Assembly (NCBI GenBank): GCA_937871685.1
Contig: CALMOL010000254.1
Span: 1,732-12,702, forward strand
From: an uncultured Verrucomicrobiota bacterium
GTDB lineage: Bacteria; Verrucomicrobiota; Verrucomicrobiia; Chthoniobacterales; SZAS-18
DNA: 10,971 nucleotides
Direction of reading: 5' to 3'
The notes below the pieces were generated by a model. It saw only the letters and a list, made by a program, of their open reading frames with translations, searched no databases and was not told the DNA's origin. Position numbers and translations under genes: made by a program. Positions 1 through 8,605 of this stretch are shown here, one piece after another (the first letter of the stretch is position 1; the number at the start of each line of letters is the position of its first letter).

Positions 1-324
1 GACGAGGCGGGCCGGCCGCAGGCGTCGCTCCGCGACGCAGACCCGAGGGCGATGGCATTCCGGGGGATAAATCCCCCGGCTACCGGCAAGCGTCGCACTC
101 CGACGCACCGAGATTCTTTTCCGCGCTCATTTGCAGCTGGTTCCGATGCCGCCCATGGCGAAGCGCGGTAGGAATCGAGCGCGGCGACATGGGGCGCCAG
201 AGGAGGACGGAGTGTCCGACCACGGCGTGCCGGCCGCCCGCTGACGCGCGCTTTCCGCGGCTTCGCCCTCGCGGGGCGCGCTTCGGGTGGCGGGCCGGGC
301 GGATCTCCGCAAACTCGTTTTCCT
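1..324. other. Non-coding leader with several small hairpins
   Basis: No convincing gene is seen here; the open frames in this stretch are GC-rich shadows with no recognisable domain. It holds at least four short palindromes. GCGTCGC/GCGACGC surround TCC at 23-39. A 9-bp stem lies at 60-79. GCGTCG/CGACGC surround CACTC at 90-106. CGGA/TCCG surround GTG at 208-218. A further small stem, GCGGA-TC-TCCGC, lies at 298-309, just before the GTG start of the next gene. The two GCGTCG-type hairpins share sequence and may be copies of one repeat. The 3' end of any upstream gene lies outside the window. Confidence 0.55.
60..79. repeat. 9-bp perfect hairpin (CCGGGGGAT / ATCCCCCGG)
   Basis: CCGGGGGAT at 60-68 is followed by AA and then ATCCCCCGG at 71-79, a perfect 9-bp inverted repeat. 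Purine/pyrimidine palindromes of this GGGGGAT-AA-ATCCCCC type are, as I recall, scattered in intergenic DNA of planctomycetes and verrucomicrobia; that is memory, not a search. No T-run follows, so it is not a classical terminator on either strand. Confidence 0.5.
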
Positions 325-1122
325 GTGCTCACCGACACCCACGCCCATCTCGACTATCCGGACTTCGCCGAGGACTTGCCGGCGGTGCTGGAGCGGGCGC
401 GCGAGGCGGGCGTCGCGCGCGTGGTGACGATCGGCACCAGCCTGGAAGGCTCCGCGCGCTGCTTGGAGCTAGCGGAGCGGTTCCCGATGGTCTGGGCCGC
501 GGTGGGCGTGCATCCCGGCTCGCTGGACGAGGGCGCGACGATGGACCGGGCGCGGCTGCGCGAGCTGGCCCGGCATCCGCGCGCGGCGGCCATCGGCGAG
601 GCGGGGCTGGACTATTACCGCCCGCCGGAGGGCGCGGCCGAGGCGGCGCTGGCGGCGTGGAAGGAGCGGCAGCACGCCGCGTTCGCGGCGCAGGTGGAAG
701 GGGCCGCGGAACTCGGGATGAACGTCGTCGTCCACCAGCGCGCCGCGTGGGCCGACACGCTGGCCGCGGTGCGGCCGTTCACGGGGCGGCTGCGGGCCGT
801 GTTCCATTGCTTCGGCGGAACGCCGGCCGAGGCGGCGGAAGTGATCGCGCTGGGGCACCTTGTGTCGTTCACGGGCATCGTGACCTTCAAAAACGCGCCC
901 GGGGTGCGCGAGAGCGCCGCGGCGGTGCCGGCCGACCGCCTCATGGTGGAAACGGATTGCCCCTTCCTCGCGCCTGCGCCCTATCGCGGCCGCCGCTGCG
1001 AGCCGACGCACGTCCGCCTCGTCGCCGACAAGATCGCCGAGGCGCGCGGGGCCTCGCTGGAGGAATTCGCCGCGCAGACGGAGAGGAATGCGGAGGCGTT
1101 TTTCCGGTTCGGGGCGAAGTGA
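325..1122 (+). CDS. tatD: TatD-family metal-dependent hydrolase (DNase-like)
   Basis: This 265-residue protein belongs to the TatD/YcfH/YabD amidohydrolase-fold family. Members are cytoplasmic TIM-barrel enzymes with a divalent-metal site and, where tested, 3'-5' exonuclease or DNase activity. All expected ligands are visible: the N-terminal HxH (H6 and H8 in DTHAHLD), E92 in IGEAGLDYY, H137 in VVVHQR, H161 in FHCFGG and D211 in ETDCPFLAP. The length is typical of the family. The start is GTG at 325, because the family begins almost directly at the DTHAHLD strand and no in-frame ATG fits better. No Shine-Dalgarno sequence precedes it. The gene stands alone and converges on the regulator at 1279-2892. 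TatD-like paralogues are hard to tell apart, so the family is very secure, while the symbol and the natural substrate are not. Confidence 0.95.
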   Translation: MLTDTHAHLDYPDFAEDLPAVLERAREAGVARVVTIGTSLEGSARCLELAERFPMVWAAVGVHPGSLDEGATMDRARLRELARHPRAAAIGEAGLDYYRPPEGAAEAALAAWKERQHAAFAAQVEGAAELGMNVVVHQRAAWADTLAAVRPFTGRLRAVFHCFGGTPAEAAEVIALGHLVSFTGIVTFKNAPGVRESAAAVPADRLMVETDCPFLAPAPYRGRRCEPTHVRLVADKIAEARGASLEEFAAQTERNAEAFFRFGAK

Positions 1123-1126
1123 TCCA

Positions 1127-1248
1127 TTGTAGAGGCGGCTCTGTCCGCGCAGCGGACGTGCCGCCTCGAACTTCCTCCGCGGGTGGCCGCGGCTCTCCGA
1201 AAAGCTACAGGCGGCACGTCCGCTGCGCGGACAGAGCCGCCTCTACAA
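1127..1248. repeat. REPIN-like element: perfect 40-bp inverted repeat
   Basis: The arms at 1127-1166 and 1209-1248 are perfect reverse complements over 40 bp, separated by 42 bp. Each arm is itself palindromic: AGGCGGC (1133-1139) pairs with GCCGCCT (1160-1166), and inside that GTCCGC (1143-1148) pairs with GCGGAC (1152-1157) across a GCA loop. Two hairpin-forming units in opposite orientation with a short spacer is the architecture of a REPIN, an element known elsewhere to be spread by RAYT (TnpA-REP) transposases. None is encoded in this window. The element lies between two convergent genes, 4 bp after one stop and 30 bp from the other, so it may also block read-through in both directions. 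No obvious target-site duplication flanks it. Confidence 0.8.
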
Positions 1249-1278
1249 CTCTGGTCGTGGTGCGCGTCTGTCCACTTC

Positions 1279-2892
1279 TCACGTCCCCCGGCCGAGCCGA
1301 GCGACGAGGTCCTTCAGCGCGGCGTTTCGCCTCGCCCGCTGCTCGTCGCGGCGCAGGATGCGCGGCTCGACGGCGCGTTCCAGGCAGTCGAGCAGGCCGC
1401 AGCGCTCGCAGGTCTCGTTTACCTCGCGGTCGGGGATCGCCGAGTCATTCCAGAACCGCACCGTTTCCTTGAACTTTTCGTTCATCAGGAAGCCGAGCGT
1501 CACGCAGGAGTTCACGCCCGGCGAGAGCGGCTGCGGCGTGGCCATCGAGAGCGAGAAATACTCGTCGCCGCCCGGGAAGCGCGAGCGCTGCGCGCCGACC
1601 AGCGGCAGCTCGGCGGGGGCGGAGGACTTCCCCGCCGCCGCGGGCATCCCCGGCGCGGGCGCGGGCGCATCGGCCAGCTCGGCCAGCAGGCGCATCGTCA
1701 CCCAGCGGCGGCAATGGTGCTCGTTCACGCCGATGGAGTGCGTGCCGTGCATCCGGGTGAAGTGAAGTTCCTTCGCCAGGCGGTAGCGGCCGGTGTCGGC
1801 GTAGTGCTCGAAGCGCAGGAAATACATCGCGCGCAGCCCGAAAGCCTGCGGCAGCACCTGCGAGAGCCGGTGGAACATCATCTCCGGCGTCGCCCCGAAG
1901 CGCGCCGGCAGAGCGCGCAGCGCTTCCGGTTCCCAGGAGCGCCGCGCGAGGAGATCCGCCACCGCGGCGCGCACCCGCGCCGGGTCCAGCAGCAGCGCGC
2001 CGGCGAAATATGAGGCGCGCTGGTGGTTGAGGTGCTGGTCGAAGGAGACCGCCTCGTCCGGCGACGCCGTCACCATCCGGCCTTCCAGCCCGAGGCCGAG
2101 CGCGTGGTAGCCGATCTCGCGCGCGAGGATGAGCGCTTGTTGCATCGGTTCCAGGAGAGGATTGAGCAGCAGGCGCGGCGGCCGGCCCGCGATGAAGACC
2201 GAGCGGCGGTCCGCCAGGTCGCGCTCTTCGCCGAGGGTCTGGTCGTCCAAGGCGTAGCCGTGCCGCGCGGCCAGGTGCTCGCGCAACCGCGCCACCAGCT
2301 CGGCCGGCGCGGGCGCCTCGCCGCCGGCGCGCGGGCGCATCCAACGGTGCTCGCGGCGGAATTTCTCCGCGGCCTGCTCGAGGTCGGGGAAGTGGTTCTC
2401 GTGCATCTCCAGGTAGGAGCGCATCGCCGTGAGCAGCAGCGCCTCCACGCGCAGGTCGTAGCGGCGCATGATCTTCTGCGCCGTGTCGATCAGCGCCGAG
2501 AAGCGGTCGGGCGCGCCCGACATCATTTCCATGAGGCCGGACGAGTTCACGCCGAAGAGCTCCAGCGGAAAATTCTGGAGCGCGCCGGTCTTCAGCATGC
2601 GCTCGAGCGACGACATGTTTGCGCCGAGCGAGAGCGAGACGAGGTCCTCGTATTTCACGCCGAGCGCCTCGGCGAGGGCGAGGATCTTCTCGGGCTTGGG
2701 GTATTTCTTGCCGCGCTCGATCTCGTTCAAGTAGGAGATCGAGAGGCCCGAGAGCGCGGCAAGCCGCTTGAGCGGGAAGTTCTTGTCCTTCCGGAGCTGC
2801 GAGAGCTTCAGGCCGAGGATGAAGCGCAGGTTCTGGCCGTCGGGAATGGGCGGGGCGGCCGGGTCGGCGGCGGGCGGGGAATGGGTGGTCAT
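1279..2892 (-). CDS. ScfR/RamB-type XRE regulator, divergent from aceA
   Basis: This 537-residue protein has an XRE helix-turn-helix (about 21-86; RLAALSGLSISYLNEIERG with GKKYPKPEKI), a central region resembling a degenerate IrrE/M78 domain (about 200-350), and a C-terminal ScfR-type domain ending in a cysteine cluster (TCERCGLLDCLERA, C495, C498, C503). This order matches the short-chain fatty acyl-CoA regulators PccR and RamB. RamB controls aceA and aceB in Corynebacterium, and its homologue in Mycobacterium tuberculosis lies close to icl1. A Bacteroidetes-like version with the NEHxCRRW motif is, from memory, also found next to glyoxylate-cycle genes. The protease motif is degraded (AREIGYHAL rather than HExxH), so it probably senses rather than cleaves. 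I chose ATG at 2892. A TTG at 2940, preceded by AAGG, would add 16 residues. Whether it represses or activates cannot be told from sequence. Confidence 0.88.
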   Translation of the reverse strand: MTTHSPPAADPAAPPIPDGQNLRFILGLKLSQLRKDKNFPLKRLAALSGLSISYLNEIERGKKYPKPEKILALAEALGVKYEDLVSLSLGANMSSLERMLKTGALQNFPLELFGVNSSGLMEMMSGAPDRFSALIDTAQKIMRRYDLRVEALLLTAMRSYLEMHENHFPDLEQAAEKFRREHRWMRPRAGGEAPAPAELVARLREHLAARHGYALDDQTLGEERDLADRRSVFIAGRPPRLLLNPLLEPMQQALILAREIGYHALGLGLEGRMVTASPDEAVSFDQHLNHQRASYFAGALLLDPARVRAAVADLLARRSWEPEALRALPARFGATPEMMFHRLSQVLPQAFGLRAMYFLRFEHYADTGRYRLAKELHFTRMHGTHSIGVNEHHCRRWVTMRLLAELADAPAPAPGMPAAAGKSSAPAELPLVGAQRSRFPGGDEYFSLSMATPQPLSPGVNSCVTLGFLMNEKFKETVRFWNDSAIPDREVNETCERCGLLDCLERAVEPRILRRDEQRARRNAALKDLVARLGRGT

Positions 2893-2967
2893 GACGACGG
2901 GCGCGGAAGCACGGGCAGGCGGCCACGGGGCGGTCGGCAACGGACCTTAAGGCGGCCCCTTTTTCGA

Positions 2968-2981
2968 GGAGAATTTTCGCT
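2968..2981. promoter_or_regulatory. Predicted regulator operator, site 1 (left half weak)
   Basis: GGAGAATTTTCGCT matches the palindrome AGCGAA-TT-TTCGCT at 12 of 14 positions, with the right half perfect. It lies nearest the regulator gene and overlaps a weak -10-like stretch for leftward transcription. It also shares its TTCGC (2976-2980) with a second inverted pair, TTCGC-TGCGC-GCGAA, at 2976-2990. Assignment as an operator is inferred from repetition in the divergent spacer. Confidence 0.5.
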
Positions 2982-3015
2982 GCGCGCGAAAGACGCGTCC
3001 AAAACTCAGGACCGC

Positions 3016-3029
3016 AGCGAATTTCCGCT
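3016..3029. promoter_or_regulatory. Predicted regulator operator, site 2
   Basis: AGCGAATTTCCGCT matches the palindrome AGCGAA-TT-TTCGCT at 13 of 14 positions. Its centre is 48 bp from site 1 and 31 bp, close to three helical turns, from site 3. Its right edge touches the candidate -35 box of aceA at 3029-3034. The likely ligand is the divergently encoded ScfR/RamB-type protein. Confidence 0.6.
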
Positions 3030-3056
3030 TGACCCCCTGTGAGATTAGCGAATTTT
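3029..3056 (+). promoter_or_regulatory. Candidate aceA promoter
   Basis: TTGACC at 3029-3034 fits the -35 consensus at five of six positions. AATTTT at 3051-3056, 16 bp further on, is a poor -10. The interest lies in the position: the -35 abuts operator site 2 and the -10 lies inside operator site 3. A sigma factor with a different -10 preference, as in Bacteroidetes, would change the prediction. Confidence 0.35.
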
Positions 3057-3060
3057 CGCT
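3047..3060. promoter_or_regulatory. Predicted regulator operator, site 3 (perfect palindrome)
   Basis: AGCGAATTTTCGCT has two perfect 6-bp arms, AGCGAA and TTCGCT, around TT. It is the best of the three sites and lies 42 bp upstream of the aceA start, on the candidate -10 region. Binding there would be expected to hinder polymerase, favouring repression, but that is inference. A fourth partial half-site, GCATTTCCGC, follows at 3068-3077. Confidence 0.65.
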
Positions 3061-3101
3061 GAAAGCAGCATTTCCGCACGATCCCCCACGCCTCCAAACC
3101 C

Positions 3102-4394
<1,293 letters not shown>

Positions 4395-4419
4395 GAGTTT
4401 CCGCGTGATGCGGGTTCCC

Positions 4420-4454
4420 AAGGCCGCGCCGCTTTGAGCGGCGCGGCCTTTTTT
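4420..4454 (+). terminator. Rho-independent terminator of aceA
   Basis: AAGGCCGCGCCGCT (4420-4433) pairs perfectly with AGCGGCGCGGCCTT (4437-4450) across a 3-nt loop, TTG, and runs directly into six T residues at 4449-4454. It begins 25 bp after the aceA stop. The stem is 14 bp and very GC-rich, so this is a textbook intrinsic terminator. Confidence 0.92.
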
Positions 4455-4493
4455 CTGCCTCGGGCCAAGGGAAATCCCTATTTCCACCACTTG

Positions 4494-4598
4494 ATGCCAA
4501 CCCGCGACGGGATTTGCAGAATCACCCTCCAGGAGCCGCGAGCCGCGGCGCGCCGGCGCCTGGAGGGTGATTTTGCAGCCTTCGTCGCGGGTTGGCAT
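4494..4598. repeat. Large imperfect palindrome, 40-bp arms
   Basis: The arms 4494-4533 and 4559-4598 are reverse complements except for about six positions in the middle. The outer 16 bp (ATGCCAACCCGCGACG) and inner 13 bp (ATCACCCTCCAGG) are perfect. The 25-bp loop is GC-rich and can fold further. It lies 40 bp after the aceA terminator and has no T-run, so a second terminator is unlikely. It resembles a REPIN or small non-autonomous element. The mismatches all lie in one internal block, as expected when two arms drift under selection for the outer parts. No target duplication is evident. Confidence 0.7.
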
Positions 4599-4632
4599 GA
4601 TTGGCTTCACGGCGGTGCTGACCGCGGGGATC

Positions 4633-4714
4633 GAAAAGTCAGGTGCCAGGAAAGAACCCTGCCGGCAAGGATGCCAGTGATCCCACGAGAGATCTGCCCC
4701 AGCGCGCCAAGCGC
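4633..4714 (+). repeat. Interspersed repeat family, copy 1
   Basis: This is a copy of the element also found at 8469-8538 (opposite strand) and 8606-8665. Shared parts are GAAAAG-CAG-TGCC, then AGAACCCTGCCGGCAAGGAT, then GCCAG-G-TCCCA, then a GAGAGATC/GAGCGACC block and CCCAGCGCGCC. The core contains GCCGGCA-AGGA-TGCC, a small hairpin. It occupies the spacer between aceA and the kinase gene. Confidence 0.7.
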
Positions 4715-4796
4715 ATCCGTTGGTAAAGTTGTGAACACGTGGCGAAACCGATTTCATCCCACCGCATGCAACGCCGAGCCGAGCCGCGCGGGCAGC

Positions 4797-7700
4797 TCAA
4801 CCGGCCGGTCGCAGCACCTTTCTCAGCGCCTGGAGGAGCGCCTCGGCCGTGTAGGGCTTGGGCAGGAAATGCCGCACGCCGGGGATGGGGGCGTGGTGAT
4901 CGTGGCCGTTGGCCGTCAGGCCGCTGGCGGCGATGATCGGGAGATGGGGGTTCAGCTTGCGCAGCACGATGATCGTCGCCGGCCCGTCCATCACCGGCAT
5001 CATCATGTCCGTGAGGACCGCGTCGATCTCGACGCCGCGATTGGCGTAAACGGCCACCGCCTCCGCGCCATCCGCCGCGAGCAGCACGCGATAGCCGAAG
5101 GCCTCCAGCGTTTGCTCGGTGACTTGGCGCACGGCGGCCTCGTCATCCACGACGAGGATCAGCTCGCCTTGCCCGCGCGGCATCTCGGCGGCGGCCGTCG
5201 CGGCGCCGCTCGCCATCGGCGTGGTCTGCGCCGGAAGATACACCTCGAACTTGCTCCCTTTTCCCACCTCGCTGTAGGCGCGGATAAAGCCGCCGTGGCT
5301 CTTCACGATCGCCTCCGAGGTGGAAAGCCCGAGGCCGGTGCCCTTGCCGACTGCCTTCGTCGTGAAGAACGGATCGAAGATTTTCTCCAGCACGTCCGGC
5401 GACATCCCGACTCCGCTGTCCTCGACCTTGATGAACACGTAAGGCCCCGGCGTCGCCTCCAAATTCAGCGCCGCATAGGGCGCGTCGAGCATCGCGTTCC
5501 CCGCGGTGATGGCGAGACGGCCGCCGCGCGGCATCGCATCGCGCGCGTTCACGCAAAGGTTCACCAGCACTTGGTGCAGCTGCGTCGGGTCGCCCACCAC
5601 GGCCCACAAGTCCGGCGGATAGTCCGCCCGGACCGAGATGTTCTTGAGGAACGTGTCGCCGGAAATCTTCTCCACGTCGCGCAGGAGATGTGAGACCTGC
5701 ACCGCCATCCGCTGGCCCTCCACCCCGCGGGCGAAGGAAAGGACCTGCCGCACCATGTCCGCTCCACGTTGCGCGCTCGTTTCCAGGACGCCGATCAACT
5801 GCCGCCCCGTCGGATCCGTGACCTGCATCTTCAGCAGGTCCAGCGACATGAGGATGGGCGCGAGCGCGTTGTTCAAGTCGTGCGCGATGCCGCCGGCCAG
5901 CGTGCCGATGCTCTCCATGCGCTGGGAGCGGAGGAACTGCTGCTCCAGCTTCTTCCGCTCGCTCAGGTCCACCACGAAGCAGACCCCTTCGCTGGGATTG
6001 TCCTCGAAGGCCGCGGCCCCGCACAGCACCGGCACGCGCGCGCCATCCTTGCGGAGAAACTCTTTCTCCACCGGCGCGCAGACGCCGCGAGCCTTGATCT
6101 CCTCCAAGTTGCGCCGGTCAGCCTCGGCATACTCGGGCGGAGTGAGGTCGGTCCATTGGAGAGCGCCGGTCTCGAGATCCGCCGTGGCATAGCCCAAGAG
6201 GCGCAGGAAGGCGTCGTTCGCGCCCGTGACCTCACCGCGGCTGTTCCAAAAGAAGACGCCCTGCGCATTCGAGTCCACCAGTCGGCGGAAGCGAGTCTCG
6301 GCGCGCTTGCGCTCCGTCACGTCGCGAATCATGCCGAGCAAGTTGCCGTCCGGCATCGGCGTCGCGATCACGTCGGCCTGGAACGTCGAGCCGTCCTTGC
6401 GGCGAAATTCCCACTCGCGGTGATAATTCCCGTCGGACTTGATCGCTCCCAGAGCCGGCGAGACGTGCATGGTCTCCGCCGGCACCACGATGTCGTTCGC
6501 GTGCAGGCCGACAAATTCCTCCTCGCTGTAGCCAAACATGCGCAGCGCGCTCGGGTTTGCGTCGAGGTAGTTGCTCTGCCCGTCCGCGATGAGGATCCCA
6601 TCCGGGGCACACTCGAAGAGCGTGCGATAGCGGCCCTCGCTCGCCCGCACGGCGGCCTCGTGCGTCCGGCGCTCGGTGATGTCTTGAAACGAGCCGCGAA
6701 TGGTCATCACGCGCCCTTCCTGCACCACGGGCCGGCCAATGCTCCGCACCCATTTGCGCGTCCCCTTCGCCGAATGGATTTCCAGCTCCAAATCGAACGG
6801 CGTGCCCGATCGGATGGCTTCTCGCACCGCGGCCTCGATCAGCTTGCGCGACGGCCCGGTGTAATATTCGAGGCCAGCCTGCATCGAGATCGGCGTGCCG
6901 GCCTCCAGGTCGTGAATGCGCGCCACCTCGTCGGTCCAAGTGCCGTGGCCGGTGGCGGGATCGAACTCCCACCCGCCCACCTTCGCGATGCGCCCTGTCT
7001 CCTCCAGGATCGCCTCGTGATGGCGCAGGGCCTCCTCCGCCTCCCGCTGCTCGGTGATGTCCGTAATCACAAAGATCACGTATTCCACCGCGCCGTTGAT
7101 CTCGGTGAGCTCGTAGCGCACCGAGAAGTGGCGAGTCCCGGCCGCCGTCGGCGCGGCGATCTCAAAGGCGACGCGCTCGCCCGCGAAGGCGCGGTCCAGG
7201 CGAGCGCGGATTTGCGTCTCGTAGATCTCCGGGATCAGGTCGGCGATGCGCCGGTTGAGCACCTCCGTCGAGGGAAGTCCGCGGATGATCGCGTAGGTCT
7301 CGTTGGCGTAAACGTAGCGGTGCTCGCGGTTGACGATGGCGAGGCCGATGCGCGCGTTGTCCGTGGCGATGCGCAGCCGCTGCTCGCTCGCGGCCAGCTC
7401 CCGCGCGTGGCGCTTCAGCTCCAGATGGGTCATCACCTGCCGCGCCAGCACGCCGAGCGCCTGCACTTGCTCGGCCGTGAGCGTGCGTGGCACGCGATCC
7501 TTCACGCACAGCGCGCCGAGCGTCGCGCCCTCGGGCGTGACCAAGGGCGCCCCCGCGTAGAAGCGGATCCCCAGCTCGCCCGTCACCATCGGATTGTGCG
7601 CGAAGCGCGAGTCCCGCGCCGCGTCCGGCACGATCAACACGCTGGGCTGGTGCAGGGTGTGCGCGCAGAAAGAGGTCTCGCGCGCCGTCTCCGTCGCGTC

Positions 7701-7997
7701 GAATCCGATCCGCGACTTGAACCACTGCCGCCGCTCATCCACGAGCGAGATCAGGGCAATCGGCGTGCCGCAAATCGTGGCCGCCAGCGACGCCAAGTCG
7801 TCCAGCATCGCCTCCGGCGCCGTGTCGAGCACGTGATACCGGCGCAGGATCCCCAAACGTTGTGTCTCGCTCACCAGCGAGTGGGACGCTCCCTCGCCGG
7901 CCGGCGAAGTGCCGCCGCTGGTTTGCCCCCCGGCATCGGCGGGCGGCGTCCGCGGCAGCGAGTCCCCCTCATCCGCGAGCAAGGATGACGCGCTCAT
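4797..7997 (-). CDS. Hybrid sensor histidine kinase, GAF-PAS4-HK-REC
   Basis: This 1066-residue protein has an N-terminal GAF domain (about 43-195), four PAS domains (about 204-325, 326-446, 447-567 and 568-690, each ending near a D[IVL][ST]E motif), a HisKA segment with the phospho-acceptor H706 (GGIAHDLNN), and a HATPase with N-box (NLCVNARDAMP, 813-823), G1 (DSGVGM), F-box (DPFFTT) and G2 (GKGTGLGL). A C-terminal receiver has D951/D952, phospho-acceptor D997 (LTDMMMPVMDG), S1025 and K1047. No membrane segment or signal peptide is seen, so it should sense an intracellular signal. No output domain, Hpt domain or partner regulator is nearby, making it an orphan hybrid kinase. ATG at 7997 was chosen, but residues 1-41 are low-complexity and GTG at 7874 (VSETQRLGILRRYHVLDTAPE) is a serious alternative. 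The signal is unknown. Confidence 0.95.
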   Translation of the reverse strand: MSASSLLADEGDSLPRTPPADAGGQTSGGTSPAGEGASHSLVSETQRLGILRRYHVLDTAPEAMLDDLASLAATICGTPIALISLVDERRQWFKSRIGFDATETARETSFCAHTLHQPSVLIVPDAARDSRFAHNPMVTGELGIRFYAGAPLVTPEGATLGALCVKDRVPRTLTAEQVQALGVLARQVMTHLELKRHARELAASEQRLRIATDNARIGLAIVNREHRYVYANETYAIIRGLPSTEVLNRRIADLIPEIYETQIRARLDRAFAGERVAFEIAAPTAAGTRHFSVRYELTEINGAVEYVIFVITDITEQREAEEALRHHEAILEETGRIAKVGGWEFDPATGHGTWTDEVARIHDLEAGTPISMQAGLEYYTGPSRKLIEAAVREAIRSGTPFDLELEIHSAKGTRKWVRSIGRPVVQEGRVMTIRGSFQDITERRTHEAAVRASEGRYRTLFECAPDGILIADGQSNYLDANPSALRMFGYSEEEFVGLHANDIVVPAETMHVSPALGAIKSDGNYHREWEFRRKDGSTFQADVIATPMPDGNLLGMIRDVTERKRAETRFRRLVDSNAQGVFFWNSRGEVTGANDAFLRLLGYATADLETGALQWTDLTPPEYAEADRRNLEEIKARGVCAPVEKEFLRKDGARVPVLCGAAAFEDNPSEGVCFVVDLSERKKLEQQFLRSQRMESIGTLAGGIAHDLNNALAPILMSLDLLKMQVTDPTGRQLIGVLETSAQRGADMVRQVLSFARGVEGQRMAVQVSHLLRDVEKISGDTFLKNISVRADYPPDLWAVVGDPTQLHQVLVNLCVNARDAMPRGGRLAITAGNAMLDAPYAALNLEATPGPYVFIKVEDSGVGMSPDVLEKIFDPFFTTKAVGKGTGLGLSTSEAIVKSHGGFIRAYSEVGKGSKFEVYLPAQTTPMASGAATAAAEMPRGQGELILVVDDEAAVRQVTEQTLEAFGYRVLLAADGAEAVAVYANRGVEIDAVLTDMMMPVMDGPATIIVLRKLNPHLPIIAASGLTANGHDHHAPIPGVRHFLPKPYTAEALLQALRKVLRPAG

Positions 7998-8468
7998 GCG
8001 AATGGGCGAAACGGGGGCGTCGCTCCTCTTCTTGGGCCGGCGGCTGCTCCAATTGCCGGAAATCCCGTGCCCGCTCGCCGTCCTCCCCGAAAGTCCAGGT
8101 GAGCGCTGCCCGCCAGGAACACCCTTCTCCTTCCCCTCACCATTGCCGGCGAAAACGCCCGCTGGCCCATTCGTGCCAGGGCCTCGGGTCTCGATGGAAG
8201 GAGCCTGGAGCGGACCATGAGCGTGGCGTCACGGTTTGCTCTCTTCAAAGATTCTGGCTTCGCTGCAAGCAACTTTGTTTTTTTTGGGGCGCTTCGGTGA
8301 GCCCGGGTTCGGAGCAAGCCCGGTGCCGGTGGCCGTTCGGATATCTACCTATTCTTGGAACGCCCAGCGTGAAGTGCGCTGAGCTGAGCGTGGCCCAGTC
8401 CGAACCACGCTGGCTTCTCGCCTCACGGGCGCACCACAGGCCTCGCGGATAAGGCTCGCTTCCACTTT

Positions 8469-8538
8469 TGCCCAGCGCGGTCGCTCCTGGGACCGCTGGC
8501 ATCCTTGCCGGCAGGGTTCTTAAGGGCATCTGGCTTTT
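8469..8538 (-). repeat. Interspersed repeat family, copy 2 (inverted)
   Basis: Read on the - strand, this copy runs GAAAAGCCAGATGCCC, AGAACCCTGCCGGCAAGGAT, GCCAGCGGTCCCAGGAGCGA and then a block like CCGCGCTGGGC. It matches copy 1 (4633-4714) over most of its length and faces copy 3 (8606-8665) head to head, 67 bp away. The outward CCCAGG ends of copies 2 and 3 form a large inverted repeat. Confidence 0.75.
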
Positions 8539-8605
8539 CCCCTCGGCCTCCCACGGTCCGCAGATGGCAATGAAGCCGCCCCAAGACCGAAGTATCAAGG
8601 CGCCC

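Larger units (their letters stand above)
4455..4796. other. Non-coding spacer between aceA and the kinase gene
   Basis: No gene is credible here. The stretch holds the large palindrome at 4494-4598 and repeat copy 1 at 4633-4714. The remaining bases near 4715-4796, just past the kinase stop, contain no clear terminator for the leftward kinase transcript other than these folded elements. Long open frames crossing the region are antisense shadows of aceA or the kinase gene. Confidence 0.6.

Noticed and set aside
189..1472. 427-residue open frame overlapping the tatD-like gene
   Set aside because: Its translation is Arg/Gly/Ala-rich low complexity and overlaps a gene with all catalytic motifs intact; it is a frame shadow in GC-rich DNA.
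4434..5693. 419-residue + strand frame starting in the aceA terminator
   Set aside because: It starts within the terminator hairpin, runs through two repeats and then antisense to the kinase; no protein family is recognisable.
5769..7988. 739-residue + strand frame opposite the kinase gene
   Set aside because: It is the antisense shadow of the kinase: His/Arg/Ala-rich with no recognisable motif, while the - strand frame has every kinase box.
8257..8285. Possible terminator ending in eight T residues
   Set aside because: The preceding stem is only GCTT/AAGC and no + strand gene ends nearby.
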